Of a DNA stretch of 43,689 nucleotides, positions 1 to 8,141 are shown in pieces. The notes under the pieces were generated by a model. That model was not told where the DNA came from, made no database searches, and saw nothing but the letters and a program-made list of their open reading frames with translations. This DNA comes from Opitutaceae bacterium. Its GTDB lineage: Bacteria; Verrucomicrobiota; Verrucomicrobiia; Opitutales; Opitutaceae. The stretch spans positions 1 to 43,689 of the forward strand of contig CANJNJ010000029.1 in NCBI GenBank assembly GCA_947474995.1. Reading direction: 5' to 3'. The position numbers were made by a program, and so were the translations under genes. Every line of letters starts with the position of its first letter. Position 1 is the stretch's first letter.

Positions 1-452
1 AGGCCGCCGGGTTTCAGAATCCGATGCGCCTCGCGAAAATAACGGTAGATGTCCTCCTGCGGCAGGTGGGTGAACACCGAGAAAAAGCACACGAAATCAG
101 CCATGCCATCCGCGCAGGGAATCTTCGTGCCGTCGGTGTGGACAAATTTCCAGTCGGGCCGGCGACACAAGTCCGTCGCGTAGGTCAGGAGCCGGGGCAC
201 CACGTCGCTGCCGATGTAGCGCAGATTCGGGAACGGGGCGAGCTGGCACGCCAGCCGGCCGCTGCCGCATCCGACGTCGACGACGAGATGCTCGTCGCGG
301 AGTCCACGGGAGCGCAGCAAGTAATACTCGAGGCGGCCCATGGCCACGAACTCCCCGCCCACGGCGCGGCGCAGCGCGTCGTCGGTCGTGAGACGACGCT
401 CGAGATCGGCGACATGCTGAAGATAAGACGAGGGCGAACTCGGTGAACTCAT
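1..452 (-). CDS. Class I SAM-dependent methyltransferase, partial (3' end beyond window)
   Basis: The minus strand is open from an ATG at 452 to the window edge, giving about 150 residues. After a short helical leader comes a clear motif I, VVDVGCGSGRLACQL, at about residues 58-72, then a second-strand acidic segment (YIGSDVV) and a motif ending HRILKPGG just before the edge. These mark a Rossmann-fold class I methyltransferase of the Methyltransf_11/25 type that transfers a methyl group from S-adenosylmethionine. The substrate cannot be read from the sequence. Its neighbours are membrane proteins and a glycosyltransferase, so a sugar or polysaccharide intermediate is likely (inference). It is transcribed away from the frameshifted membrane protein gene to its right. 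Confidence 0.85.
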   Translation of the reverse strand, partial: MSSPSSPSSYLQHVADLERRLTTDDALRRAVGGEFVAMGRLEYYLLRSRGLRDEHLVVDVGCGSGRLACQLAPFPNLRYIGSDVVPRLLTYATDLCRRPDWKFVHTDGTKIPCADGMADFVCFFSVFTHLPQEDIYRYFREAHRILKPGG

Positions 453-798
453 CGGAAGTCCGTCTGGCTTGCTCGACTCCGGCGATTTCCGCCAACCGAA
501 AATTCAGCCAAACAGCCGGCCGGGGTCGCTCTCCCTTTCGACACGGTCGGCCGCCGAGATCGTCTAACGGACGAGCCGTCCACGTAGGCCACAGCGAATC
601 ACCCCACCTTCGGCGACACGGAGCAGGCCCTTTCATCGAAGACCAAATTGCTGTCGCGGCGCGACGTCGAATTGGCATCACGCCGGACCTCTGACTCCCG
701 TGGGTATGACCAATTTTATGTCACGGCCGCGACATGGAATTGGCAAACGACTCTGTCTCGAGGGTTCCGGCCGGGATACGGATTTGCCGTTGAGGGAG
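453..798. other. Divergent intergenic region with a 34-bp palindrome
   Basis: About 345 bases between a leftward methyltransferase and a rightward membrane protein gene, so promoters for both should lie here. I see no credible coding in it. The notable element is an imperfect 34-bp palindrome at 710-743, with ends CCAATT/AATTGG, an inner ATGTC/GACAT pair and a CGGCCG centre. About 14 of 17 positions per arm match. No confident -10 or -35 boxes could be assigned. Confidence 0.5.
710..743. promoter_or_regulatory. 34-bp imperfect palindrome, possible operator
   Basis: The arms pair outward from a CGGCCG centre: GACAT with ATGTC, then AATTGG with CCAATT, with two mismatched bases between. It lies in a divergent intergenic region 56 bases upstream of the most likely start (799) of the membrane protein. 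The symmetry fits a dimeric regulator site. A hairpin in a leader transcript is the alternative. Confidence 0.35.
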
Positions 799-2099
799 AT
801 GCACCGGCGCCGGCGCGGCGAAGCGCGCTTGAGTATCTCGGCCCGCTTGAAAAACTCGCCGCCCGTGACCGCCCCGTCATTTTTCAGCCGAGCGATAAAA
901 TCCCCCCGCGCCCAGACGTGGGCGGCCGTGGGGGTCGCCCTGCTGGTGCTCGGTGCGCGCAAGCCCTGGGCGCTCCTGACCCCGCAATTGTGGGCGGAAG
1001 ACGGCACGATTCATCTCAACGATTATGAGCAGTCGGGTGCGCGCGCCTTTTTTATTCCGTACCGCGGCTACCTTCACCTGCTGCCACGATTAATCGCGTG
1101 GCTGGCCGGTCAGCTGACGGACGTGGTGAACTGGCCGGCCTTCTACAACGGCGGCGCCTTGCTGACGACGGCGTTGCTGCTGGTCCGGATGACTTCGCGC
1201 CGGCTGGACCTGCCGGGCAAGCCGTGGCTCGTGCTCGCGTTCGTCCTGGTCGCCCATAGCGGCGAGGTTTTTCTCAACATCACGAACCTGCACTGGCTGA
1301 CGGGATTTTTCTCGTCCAGCAGGCCTTGATCGCGCGGCCCGTGACTGCGGGGCAACGCGTCGGCGATTGGGCCCTGTTGGTTTTGGCGGGGCTGTCGGAT
1401 CCGTCCGCGATTATTTTCTTCCCGCTGTTTCTCTGGCGGTGGTGGCGCGAGCGTCATGCCGACAACCTCGCGGTCCTGCTCGTGGTGAGCGCATGTGCCG
1501 CGGGGCAGGCGTATTTTTTGGCGACGGCGACCAAGCATTTTGGCGCCCAGGTGCAGTCGCTCAATCTGGCGGCCCTGCTCGAAATTTCCGGCAGCCGGCT
1601 GGTGATTTGGCCATTCTTCGGAGCGCGGATGGTTACGCTTGTGCCCCCGCTCGGGCAGGCGGCGCTGGCGTGGGGATTGATTCTGGCCCTCGCGGCCTGG
1701 GTGTTGCGGAATGATCCGCGCCGTCCGCTGCGCTTACAAGTGCTGGCGGCGTGGACGCTGATTACGTTCGCCTGCGTGTACCGGATTCGGCCGGACGTGT
1801 GGCCCGTCGGAATCGACAACTTGAGCTATGCGGAGCCGTACTTCTACATGTCGCGGCTCCTTTTGTTTTGGCTCGTGATTTGGGAATTTGAGGCGCGCCC
1901 GGCCGCCGTGGCTTGGTTGGCGCGGACCAGTTGCGTGGCGGGAGTCGCGCTCGCGCTGCCGCGGGCGCGGGAAGCCGCGCCGCCCGATTACAAATGGGCC
2001 GAGCACTGTGAACCGATTCGGCGTGGGGTTCCGGCCAACATTCCCACGTTGCCGGAAGGCTGGACGCTCGAATATCGCGGCCGGCCCAAGTCCCGGTGA
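799..2099 (+). pseudogene. Polytopic membrane protein of unknown function, interrupted by a frameshift
   Basis: Two reading frames together make one protein. The first runs to a stop at 1327-1329 after NLHWLTGFF, and the second continues as LVQQALIARP with hydrophobic helices to 2099. Adding one T to the short T run near 1306-1310 joins them perfectly, so one base has been lost, either in the genome or in the assembly. The protein has an early loop AEDGTIHLND, about 8-10 predicted membrane helices and a soluble tail ending around EGWTLEYRG. It looks like the GT-C-like or unknown polytopic proteins common in polysaccharide loci, and no catalytic motif is certain. The start at 799 is preferred over an ATG at 700 because the latter reads through the palindrome at 710-743; a GTG at 865 is also possible. 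The gene ends seven bases from a convergent membrane protein gene. Confidence 0.7.
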
Positions 2100-2106
2100 A
2101 CGCGGG

Positions 2107-4248
2107 TTAGGGCGTGGCCTGGCATTCGCGCAGGCCGCCAACGATCACGCCGGCGAGGGCGGCAGAGGCGAGCGCCAGCCATGGCCAACCGGCCGCCGGA
2201 CCGAAGACCGTTTCGCTCGGCGGCGCCCAGGTCGTGGCGAGCGTGAGCCCCTGAAGCGCCGCCACGGCCACAATCATCCAGCGACTCGCCGCGTCGAACC
2301 AGGCGCAGCAGAGTATAAACAACCCGATCGGCACGGCGTAGGAGCCCTGGTGAATAACCGCCTGATTCGTGCCAAACATCAGCAGACACCAACCGATGAC
2401 GCTGAGCGCGGTCCACGTCGCGAGGGCGGCCTGCAGGCGTGGCGCGGGAATTTTTCTTCGCGTCGCGAGCAAGACGGGCGTGACCAGCAGGGCGGCGCCG
2501 CACCACGCGAGGGAACGCAGCAGATAAAAGAATTCGTCGGTCCGGCGCGGGCGGGCCCCGGTCGGCGCGAAATCGAACAACGCGCCCCAGCTTCCGCGAA
2601 ACTGCGTCGCAAAATTCGAGAGCTTATTGTTCCCCAGTTCGGGCCCGGGGGTCGCGTGATAGGCGTCGCGAATCGTCTCCCAGGTCCCGCGCGGATCAAT
2701 TGCCTGCTGGCCGGCGAGGTGCCATTTCAGCAGCCGATTGCCGGGAGGATCGTAGAATTTTTGGTAGGCCAGCCACGGCAGCGCCAACGCGGCGAAGAAG
2801 GCGGCAGCGAACGCCCACGCGCGCCACTCACCACGCCCCGCCCGCCAAGCGAGCCACGGTGCCAGCGGGAGTAGTGAAAACGCCACTCCGCCGTGCGCCA
2901 GCCAGCCGAGCGCGGCCAGTACGGCGCCGAGGACAAGATCGCGGCGGGGGTGTGACGCGCTGGGTGCAACCCAAAGCGCAAAGGCACCGCAGGTGAACGC
3001 GCCTGCCGATAACTTCGGCCAGGTGAAGACCGTGTTTTGGACGAAGAAGCCGCTGAGCGCGAGAACGGCGAGCCACGCGCTGGCTCGACCTGGAGTGAGG
3101 CCGAGCAGGCGCAGCAAACCGTATCCGGCGGCGACCCAGAGCAATTGGAACCAGACCGCGGTCGTGCCGCTGACAATCGACGTGTCAAATCCAAACACCG
3201 GCGCGATCGGCAGCGTGAGCAGCTCGCACCCGGCCAGGAGAGGAGGGCGGTCGCTGGACAACCAGTCGGGGGTGAAGTTTTTCAAGCTGCCCCCTTCGAA
3301 AAGCCGGAGTGCCGTGTCGTGCGAAATCCGGTTGTCGTCGGGCAGCGCGCCCACGAAGCGGTGCGCGGCGAGATCGTAGAAATCACGGGGACTCGGGTAG
3401 AGATACAGCAGGGCGAGGTGAAAAAATCCGACGACCGCCATCACCAGAACCACGCGCGGCCATTCGGAGCGCTTGTTCGCCGGGTCCGGGCGGGTTTGAA
3501 TCCACGCGACGACGCCGCCGCCCACCACGACGAATGAAAGAATCCGACCAGCGAGCGGATTTGCCCAATAGGCCCAAAACGTAAGGTAGCCGGCGACGGC
3601 CGCGGCCGCTCCGGCGCCCAGGGCGATCCACGGCGGCGAAAGCCAGGCCCGCCGTTCCAGCCAGCGCGCGGTCGCGACAAAGCCGGCGCCGAGCAGCAGA
3701 CCGTTCCAGAGCCAGGCCGCGAATGTGGTCGCGAAGCCGGTGGCGAAAGCGCGACCGTCGGCCGGCGGCAAGGGTTCGGAGACGGCGAGCCAGCCGCCGG
3801 AATTGCGCGACGCATCGACGGCGACGAGGTTGACCAGGCGTTCCTGCCAGCCGGGAGGAACGGAGAGATCGACGATTTGCCAGTGTTCGCGCGCTTCGTC
3901 GACGGGTAGAGGATATTTCAGGCCCAACTCGGGAAGCTCGAGGTAGAGATTATTTCCTCCCTGGTGGTGAGGATAACCGCTGACGGCGAGACGCAGGTGC
4001 GCCGAGGCGAGAAACGGGCCGATTCGAAGTGTGCCCGTGTTCGCATCCGAGCCCGCCCAGGAACCCCACACGCGCAGCCCAGGTTGGAGGCGGAGAGGCT
4101 CACCGGGATACTGGCCGTCGCGAACGAACGTTCCTTGCACCTGCACCGCCGGCGGTGGATTGGTGGGCCCGAAACGCCGCAATGCCTTGGTCGCAATCAG
4201 CGCCAGCGAACCGGCGACCACGACGAAGAGCAGGCGGCGGAGATTCAT
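2107..4248 (-). CDS. Large polytopic membrane protein, GT-C/GT39-like
   Basis: A 713-residue protein starting MNLRRLLF. The ATG at 4248 is preferred because sequence upstream of it encodes only a dispersed repeat. After an N-terminal membrane anchor comes a soluble region of about 190 residues, rich in beta strands, then about 12 hydrophobic helices. The loop PSPRDFYDLAAHRFVG resembles the first luminal loop of GT-C type glycosyltransferases, where an acidic residue acts in transfer from a lipid-linked sugar (by resemblance, not proven). It lies downstream of a GT2 glycosyltransferase (4424-5176) on the same strand, separated by about 175 bases holding a long inverted repeat. A role in assembling or transferring a surface glycan is inferred; it could also be a membrane protein without transferase activity. 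Confidence 0.75.
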   Translation of the reverse strand: MNLRRLLFVVVAGSLALIATKALRRFGPTNPPPAVQVQGTFVRDGQYPGEPLRLQPGLRVWGSWAGSDANTGTLRIGPFLASAHLRLAVSGYPHHQGGNNLYLELPELGLKYPLPVDEAREHWQIVDLSVPPGWQERLVNLVAVDASRNSGGWLAVSEPLPPADGRAFATGFATTFAAWLWNGLLLGAGFVATARWLERRAWLSPPWIALGAGAAAAVAGYLTFWAYWANPLAGRILSFVVVGGGVVAWIQTRPDPANKRSEWPRVVLVMAVVGFFHLALLYLYPSPRDFYDLAAHRFVGALPDDNRISHDTALRLFEGGSLKNFTPDWLSSDRPPLLAGCELLTLPIAPVFGFDTSIVSGTTAVWFQLLWVAAGYGLLRLLGLTPGRASAWLAVLALSGFFVQNTVFTWPKLSAGAFTCGAFALWVAPSASHPRRDLVLGAVLAALGWLAHGGVAFSLLPLAPWLAWRAGRGEWRAWAFAAAFFAALALPWLAYQKFYDPPGNRLLKWHLAGQQAIDPRGTWETIRDAYHATPGPELGNNKLSNFATQFRGSWGALFDFAPTGARPRRTDEFFYLLRSLAWCGAALLVTPVLLATRRKIPAPRLQAALATWTALSVIGWCLLMFGTNQAVIHQGSYAVPIGLFILCCAWFDAASRWMIVAVAALQGLTLATTWAPPSETVFGPAAGWPWLALASAALAGVIVGGLRECQATP

Positions 4249-4257
4249 ACGACCCCG

Positions 4258-4410
4258 TTGAAAGTTGAAGGTTGAAAGTTGAAAGACCGCTCGCGCCCCG
4301 CGGTTTCCACAAAATTGGGGCCACGGTTTGGTGGGGCTCGAAACCGCGTGATGTGGGGTGGTATCGGGTGGGTCTTCATCGCTTTCAACTTTCACCTTTC
4401 AACCTTCAAC
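4258..4410. repeat. Inverted pair of GTTGAAAG-type dispersed repeats
   Basis: A 29-base run of GTTGAAAG/GTTGAAGG units at 4258-4286 is matched in inverse orientation at 4382-4410, with about 95 bases between. The two arms agree at nearly all positions. The element sits between two co-directional genes, just upstream of the membrane protein start. A related GTTGAGAG-type run occurs inside the nuclease gene at 17705-17735, so this is a dispersed family. Confidence 0.75.
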
Positions 4411-4423
4411 TGGATTGCGCCTC

Positions 4424-5176
4424 CTACGACAATCGCTGGAAGCGATATTTCACCAAGGCCCAAATCCACGTGAGGGGGTCACGAAAGAGGGAGATTTTTT
4501 TCCCTTCCTTGAACGAGCGCGACTTGTAGCTGATGGGAATTTCGATCGGCCGGTGGCCCTGGCGCACGAGCTTGATCAAAAGTTCCCAGTCAAAGTCGAA
4601 GCGATTGGATTCAAACGTGAGCCCCTTGAGGCAATCGCGGCGGAATACTTTGTACATCGTGAAGGGATCGCGCAGCCAGATCCCGAGCGCGCAATTGATG
4701 AGCAAGGTGAAGCCCCAATGCCCGACATTGAGGATGAGCGCCTGCACGGGCTGATCCGAAAATTTGCGGATGGCCCAACCGCCCTGGCCGTGGCGCGAGC
4801 CGAGGACGAATTCCTGCCGCCCGGCCGCGATGGGCGCGAGGAGGACGTCGTAGTCCTTGAGATCGTATTCGAGGTCGGCGTCCTGGATGAGCAGGACTTC
4901 ACCCGTGGCCCGGGCGAAACCGGCGCGGACGGCGTGGCCCTTGCCGCGGGGCTTGTCCTCGAGCACCAGCGTGACGCGCGGGCGATCGCGATAACCGAGG
5001 ACGATTTCCCGCGTGCCGTCCGTCGAATTGCTTTCGACGAGAATGATTTCGAGCGTCCAGCCGGGAATCGTCTTGGCGAGGATCGCGTCGAGGGCGGCGG
5101 TCACGGTGGCGCGTTCGTTGAAGATCGGCACGATCACCGAAAGGACGCGCGGGGAGGACTCGGAAGGGGAAGGCAT
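4424..5176 (-). CDS. Glycosyltransferase family 2 (dolichyl-phosphate mannose synthase-like)
   Basis: A 250-residue cytoplasmic enzyme. The GT-A fold begins with LSVIVPIFNE at residues 12-21, followed by ILVESNSTDGT (46-54) and the metal/nucleotide site QDADLEYD at about 98-105. LLIKLVRQGHRPIEIPISYKSR towards the end is typical of GT2 enzymes that put a sugar onto a polyprenyl phosphate. There are no clear C-terminal membrane helices, so it would act at the membrane surface on its own. The ATG at 5176 is taken as start; a TTG two codons upstream is less likely. The gene follows the zinc-ribbon methyltransferase by 18 bases, probably in one operon. The sugar and acceptor are not known. Confidence 0.92.
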   Translation of the reverse strand: MPSPSESSPRVLSVIVPIFNERATVTAALDAILAKTIPGWTLEIILVESNSTDGTREIVLGYRDRPRVTLVLEDKPRGKGHAVRAGFARATGEVLLIQDADLEYDLKDYDVLLAPIAAGRQEFVLGSRHGQGGWAIRKFSDQPVQALILNVGHWGFTLLINCALGIWLRDPFTMYKVFRRDCLKGLTFESNRFDFDWELLIKLVRQGHRPIEIPISYKSRSFKEGKKISLFRDPLTWIWALVKYRFQRLS

Positions 5177-5194
5177 GGGCAACGCGCGTTGGAC

Positions 5195-6100
5195 TTAATT
5201 CGTGGCAGGTTTGCGGGCCACGGCGACGAGTCCACTGGCGACGAGGGGAAAGAGCTTTTGCCGCAATGCGGCCGGGCTCAGGGCGCGCAGCAGGCGAAGT
5301 CCGCCGGTGAGGCCGGGGATCGGATATTTTTCAAAATGAGCCGCGACGTATTCGAGGCTGAGCAGCTTCACGCCGCGATGGAGGGAGCAATCCGTGAAAC
5401 CGGCGAGGGTGAGCTGCCGCTCAATCGTGGCCGGACGATAATAGAAAAGGTGCTCTTCCTTGAATTCCATCCACCGCCGGCCGAGCAACCGGGCCGACCA
5501 GGAATCGATGCTCGGCGTGACGACGAACACCACGCCGCCGGGACGCAACAGGGCGAAGGCGGAGCGCAAAAAGGCCGCTGGGTCGCGCACGTGTTCGATG
5601 ACATCGCACAGGGCGCAGATATCGTAGGTTCCGGCTTCGCTGGCGACGGCGTCAATTTCCCCCTGAATCACGCGGCCCTTGCCACCCAGCGTGTGGCGGG
5701 CTCGCTGGCAGGCAAAGGGAGAGTATTCCACGCCGGTGACGTCGAACCCGCGTTGCGAAGCTTGCCGGAGAAAATCGCCCTGGCCGCAACCAACTTCCAG
5801 CAAGCGACCGGAAGCGGGTGCCCCGGTGGCGGCGAGCAAATCAAGGTAGCGGTCCGCGGTGGCGCGCTTCGAACGGGAAATCAGCGCTTCGCCCTCGGGT
5901 CCGCGCAGCGGCAAAATATAATCGGGGCCGTAGATGGCGGCGAGTTCAGCGTCGGCCGGCTGGGGATTGGTAAACTGCAAGCCGCAAGCCTGGCAGCGGA
6001 CCACGGGGTGCGGGCCCACCGTGACAATCCAGCGCAGCTCGCGGCCGCCGCACAAGGGGCAGGCTTCGACTTTGGGGCGAACAGGAGATGGGCCGGGCAT
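5195..6100 (-). CDS. Zinc-ribbon class I SAM methyltransferase (Methyltransf_23 type)
   Basis: A 301-residue protein starting MPGPSPVRP. An N-terminal zinc ribbon is formed by Cys14, Cys17, Cys36 and Cys39 (CPLCGG and CQACGL). Motif I is LLEVGCGQGDF at residues 100-110, and DVIEH at 166-170 is the usual post-motif II of this family. HLFYYRP near residue 230 is also typical. Proteins of this layout methylate sugars or other small acceptors in surface glycan and secondary metabolite clusters. It is likely the first gene of an operon with the GT2 enzyme downstream. Upstream lie two tandem hairpins that end the PhoD transcript. The ATG at 6100 is chosen because the zinc ribbon begins right after it and sequence further upstream is hairpin DNA. 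Confidence 0.93.
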   Translation of the reverse strand: MPGPSPVRPKVEACPLCGGRELRWIVTVGPHPVVRCQACGLQFTNPQPADAELAAIYGPDYILPLRGPEGEALISRSKRATADRYLDLLAATGAPASGRLLEVGCGQGDFLRQASQRGFDVTGVEYSPFACQRARHTLGGKGRVIQGEIDAVASEAGTYDICALCDVIEHVRDPAAFLRSAFALLRPGGVVFVVTPSIDSWSARLLGRRWMEFKEEHLFYYRPATIERQLTLAGFTDCSLHRGVKLLSLEYVAAHFEKYPIPGLTGGLRLLRALSPAALRQKLFPLVASGLVAVARKPATN

Positions 6101-6156
6101 GGACAAACGTCGGAGCAAAGGGTCGGGTTGGCAGGTTGTCGCGCCAAATTTGGCGG

Positions 6157-6201
6157 GCGGCACGCTCCACGTGCCGCTAGACCGTGCGCGGGCGCACGGT
6201 C
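6157..6201. terminator. Two tandem hairpins after the PhoD-like gene
   Basis: Between the stop of the phosphatase (6205) and the methyltransferase start lie a hairpin with an 8-bp stem (GCGGCACG/CGTGCCGC, 6157-6177) and one with a perfect 10-bp stem (GACCGTGCGC/GCGCACGGTC, 6180-6201). Neither has a T tract, so intrinsic termination is uncertain. They may stabilise a 3' end or separate the two transcripts. Confidence 0.5.
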
Positions 6202-6204
6202 CGT

Positions 6205-7971
6205 TCACTGCACGTCGTAGACCTCGACCATGATGCTTCCGACCGCGCCGTTCTGGCTTCGGGCCTGCAACGTGTAATTGCCCGGCGGAAGCGTGACGGT
6301 CATGGCCGCGTCGTGGCGCGTGGCGGTAGGCGTGGCCAGGCGGAAGGCCCCGGCCCGATCGAAAGCGGCATTGAGTGTGGTGGGATCCAGCAGGCCCCAA
6401 TTGTCGTTGGAGGCAATCGGAGTGGCGCCCTGGAAGAGGGAGAAGGCGGGCAGCGGAATTCCGTCGGCGAGATTGAAGGCGGTCAGCGAGGGTCCGACGG
6501 CGCGCAACAAAAGCGTGCGGGCCGTGCGCCCACTGACCGAGAAACCGGCCGTCATCGTGTCGCGGGGACTGCTGATCCGGCCGAGGGCGGAGATGTTGGC
6601 CAACGCACGGTCGCCGCTGACGTCGGTCGCGGTGACGGGGCGGGTTTCCACCGCGGCGGCGGACGAGCTGAATTGGAAAACCAACTTGGCCCCTTCGCCG
6701 ACGCGCTTGCCGGTGAATCGGGCCTGGATGGTCGGGCCGCCGTTATCCGTGATCTCGATGATGCCATATTGGGGTGAGCCAGGGAAGGGACCCGCCGTGT
6801 AGGGTCCGCCCTTGATATTTCCTTCCCGCGTGAGGGCCGCCGCATGGAGCACGATGAGCGGCGCGCCGCCGCCAGTGGCATAATCGGAATGGCTGCCGTC
6901 ATCGTAGGCCAGCGCATGCATGTCACCGGACAGGATGACGACATTCCTGATTCGGTTGTCGCGGAGGAAATTCGCGATCTCGGTGCGCTCGGTGGCGTGA
7001 CCGCCCCAGGTGTCGGCCCCGAGTTGAGCCGCATCGATCCACGGGTCGCTGTTGGCCCAGAGGATGAGGGGAAAGCCGGCATCGCGCGCGCTGATGAGCT
7101 CCTGCTTGAACCAGGCCTTTTGGGCGGGACCCAAGCGGGACTTGGTGGCTGACTCGGGGAGAAGGGGATCGCTGGCGGCGCTCCGGGTGTCGGTCATGAT
7201 CACGCGCACCCGACCGACGGTGAATGATTGCGCCACGGTGCCGCCGGGCACGTTGATCGGGTAGTGCGGGACGTATTCGCGATACGTGGCCCGCGCGGCG
7301 GCGGCGCCGATGGCGGTGCCGTTGCTATTGTCGCCTCCGGAGAAATCGTGGTCGTCCCACATGTAGGCAATCGGCACGCTGCGATAAAGGGCTCCCTCGT
7401 TCGGGTGGTTCAGCACCTGGTCGTAGATCCGCCGGTAGTCGTCGGGATTGGTGGTCTTGATGTCGGCGTAATGCAGGTCGCCCGTGTGGATCATCAGGAG
7501 GGGTTGTTCGGCGCGGATTTCATCGAACGCGCGCTGGTCGGGGTCCCGAAAATCCCCGCAGGAGGCGAAGGCAATCTTGAAGGAGGCCGCACCTTGCGGA
7601 AAGGTGCGGAATCGACCGCGCGAATTGGGCTCGCTTCCCAGCGCGCCGCCCACCTCGAGGCCGTAGAAATATTCGGTGTTCGGCAGCAGTCCGTCCACGT
7701 CGATTGAAACGACGTTGCCCACGAGCGCGTTCGTGAGTTCGGGATTCGAAAAAATTGCCGGGGTCAGCGACGCGTTGGGACTGATCGCGAGGCGGACGCG
7801 AAGCCCGGGGGCATTTAACCGAATGGAAACCGTGGCACTGGTGGGCGTGACGTTGCCGCTCCAAGCTCCGCCCGCGAAGGGCGAAGGAGTTTGCGCCCAC
7901 GCCATTCCGATGGCACCCACCACCGACGTGGTCCATTTAAGAAAGTTGCGGCGCAATATGGGTGTAAACAC
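6205..7971 (-). CDS. Tat-exported PhoD-like phosphatase with C-terminal beta domain
   Basis: A 588-residue secreted phosphoesterase. The N-terminus has a twin-arginine signal (RRNFLK at residues 7-12, then a hydrophobic stretch ending AWAQ), as in Bacillus PhoD. A PhoD N-terminal beta domain occupies about 30-125. The calcineurin-type metal site follows: ASCGD (136-140), HTGDLHYAD (162-170), WDDHDFSGGD (205-214) and SGDMHALAYDDGSHSDY (348-364). These give a complete set of Asp/His ligands, so hydrolysis of phosphomonoesters or diesters outside the cytoplasm is expected. Residues about 457-588 form a separate domain (ISALGR..., LLLRAVGPSLTAF, LPPGNYTLQA, MVEVYDVQ), also found twice at the end of the neighbouring CotH protein. 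The gene is divergent from CotH with about 170 bases between. Confidence 0.92.
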   Translation of the reverse strand: MFTPILRRNFLKWTTSVVGAIGMAWAQTPSPFAGGAWSGNVTPTSATVSIRLNAPGLRVRLAISPNASLTPAIFSNPELTNALVGNVVSIDVDGLLPNTEYFYGLEVGGALGSEPNSRGRFRTFPQGAASFKIAFASCGDFRDPDQRAFDEIRAEQPLLMIHTGDLHYADIKTTNPDDYRRIYDQVLNHPNEGALYRSVPIAYMWDDHDFSGGDNSNGTAIGAAAARATYREYVPHYPINVPGGTVAQSFTVGRVRVIMTDTRSAASDPLLPESATKSRLGPAQKAWFKQELISARDAGFPLILWANSDPWIDAAQLGADTWGGHATERTEIANFLRDNRIRNVVILSGDMHALAYDDGSHSDYATGGGAPLIVLHAAALTREGNIKGGPYTAGPFPGSPQYGIIEITDNGGPTIQARFTGKRVGEGAKLVFQFSSSAAAVETRPVTATDVSGDRALANISALGRISSPRDTMTAGFSVSGRTARTLLLRAVGPSLTAFNLADGIPLPAFSLFQGATPIASNDNWGLLDPTTLNAAFDRAGAFRLATPTATRHDAAMTVTLPPGNYTLQARSQNGAVGSIMVEVYDVQ

Positions 7972-8141
7972 CCAGTTTTAGTTAGGGCGGATGATTTTTG
8001 AAGCAAGCGCCAAGACGGGGCATTTTTGGATTTACACTTTTGGGATGCGGCGTCGGGTGAATCGCCGCCGGAAATCGCCGGGGCGGCGCGAGGAAAGTGT
8101 GATTGCCATCGTCGGGTTCACCCCCTCGTGTCCATCGGCCC
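7972..8141. promoter_or_regulatory. Divergent intergenic region between PhoD-like and CotH genes
   Basis: These 170 bases must hold the promoters of both genes. AT-richer patches occur near 7975-8045 (for example TTTTTGGATTTACACTTTTGG), but no promoter boxes or Pho-box repeats could be assigned with confidence. Shared control is plausible because of the divergent layout and the shared C-terminal domain. Confidence 0.3.

Noticed and set aside
1300-1330. Programmed -1 frameshift in the membrane protein gene
   Set aside because: The site A TTT TTC does not match the standard slippery heptamer and I see no clear stimulatory hairpin right after it.
4358-6220. 620-codon plus-strand frame across the GT2 and methyltransferase genes
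   Set aside because: Spans two real minus-strand genes and their gap, and has no domain.
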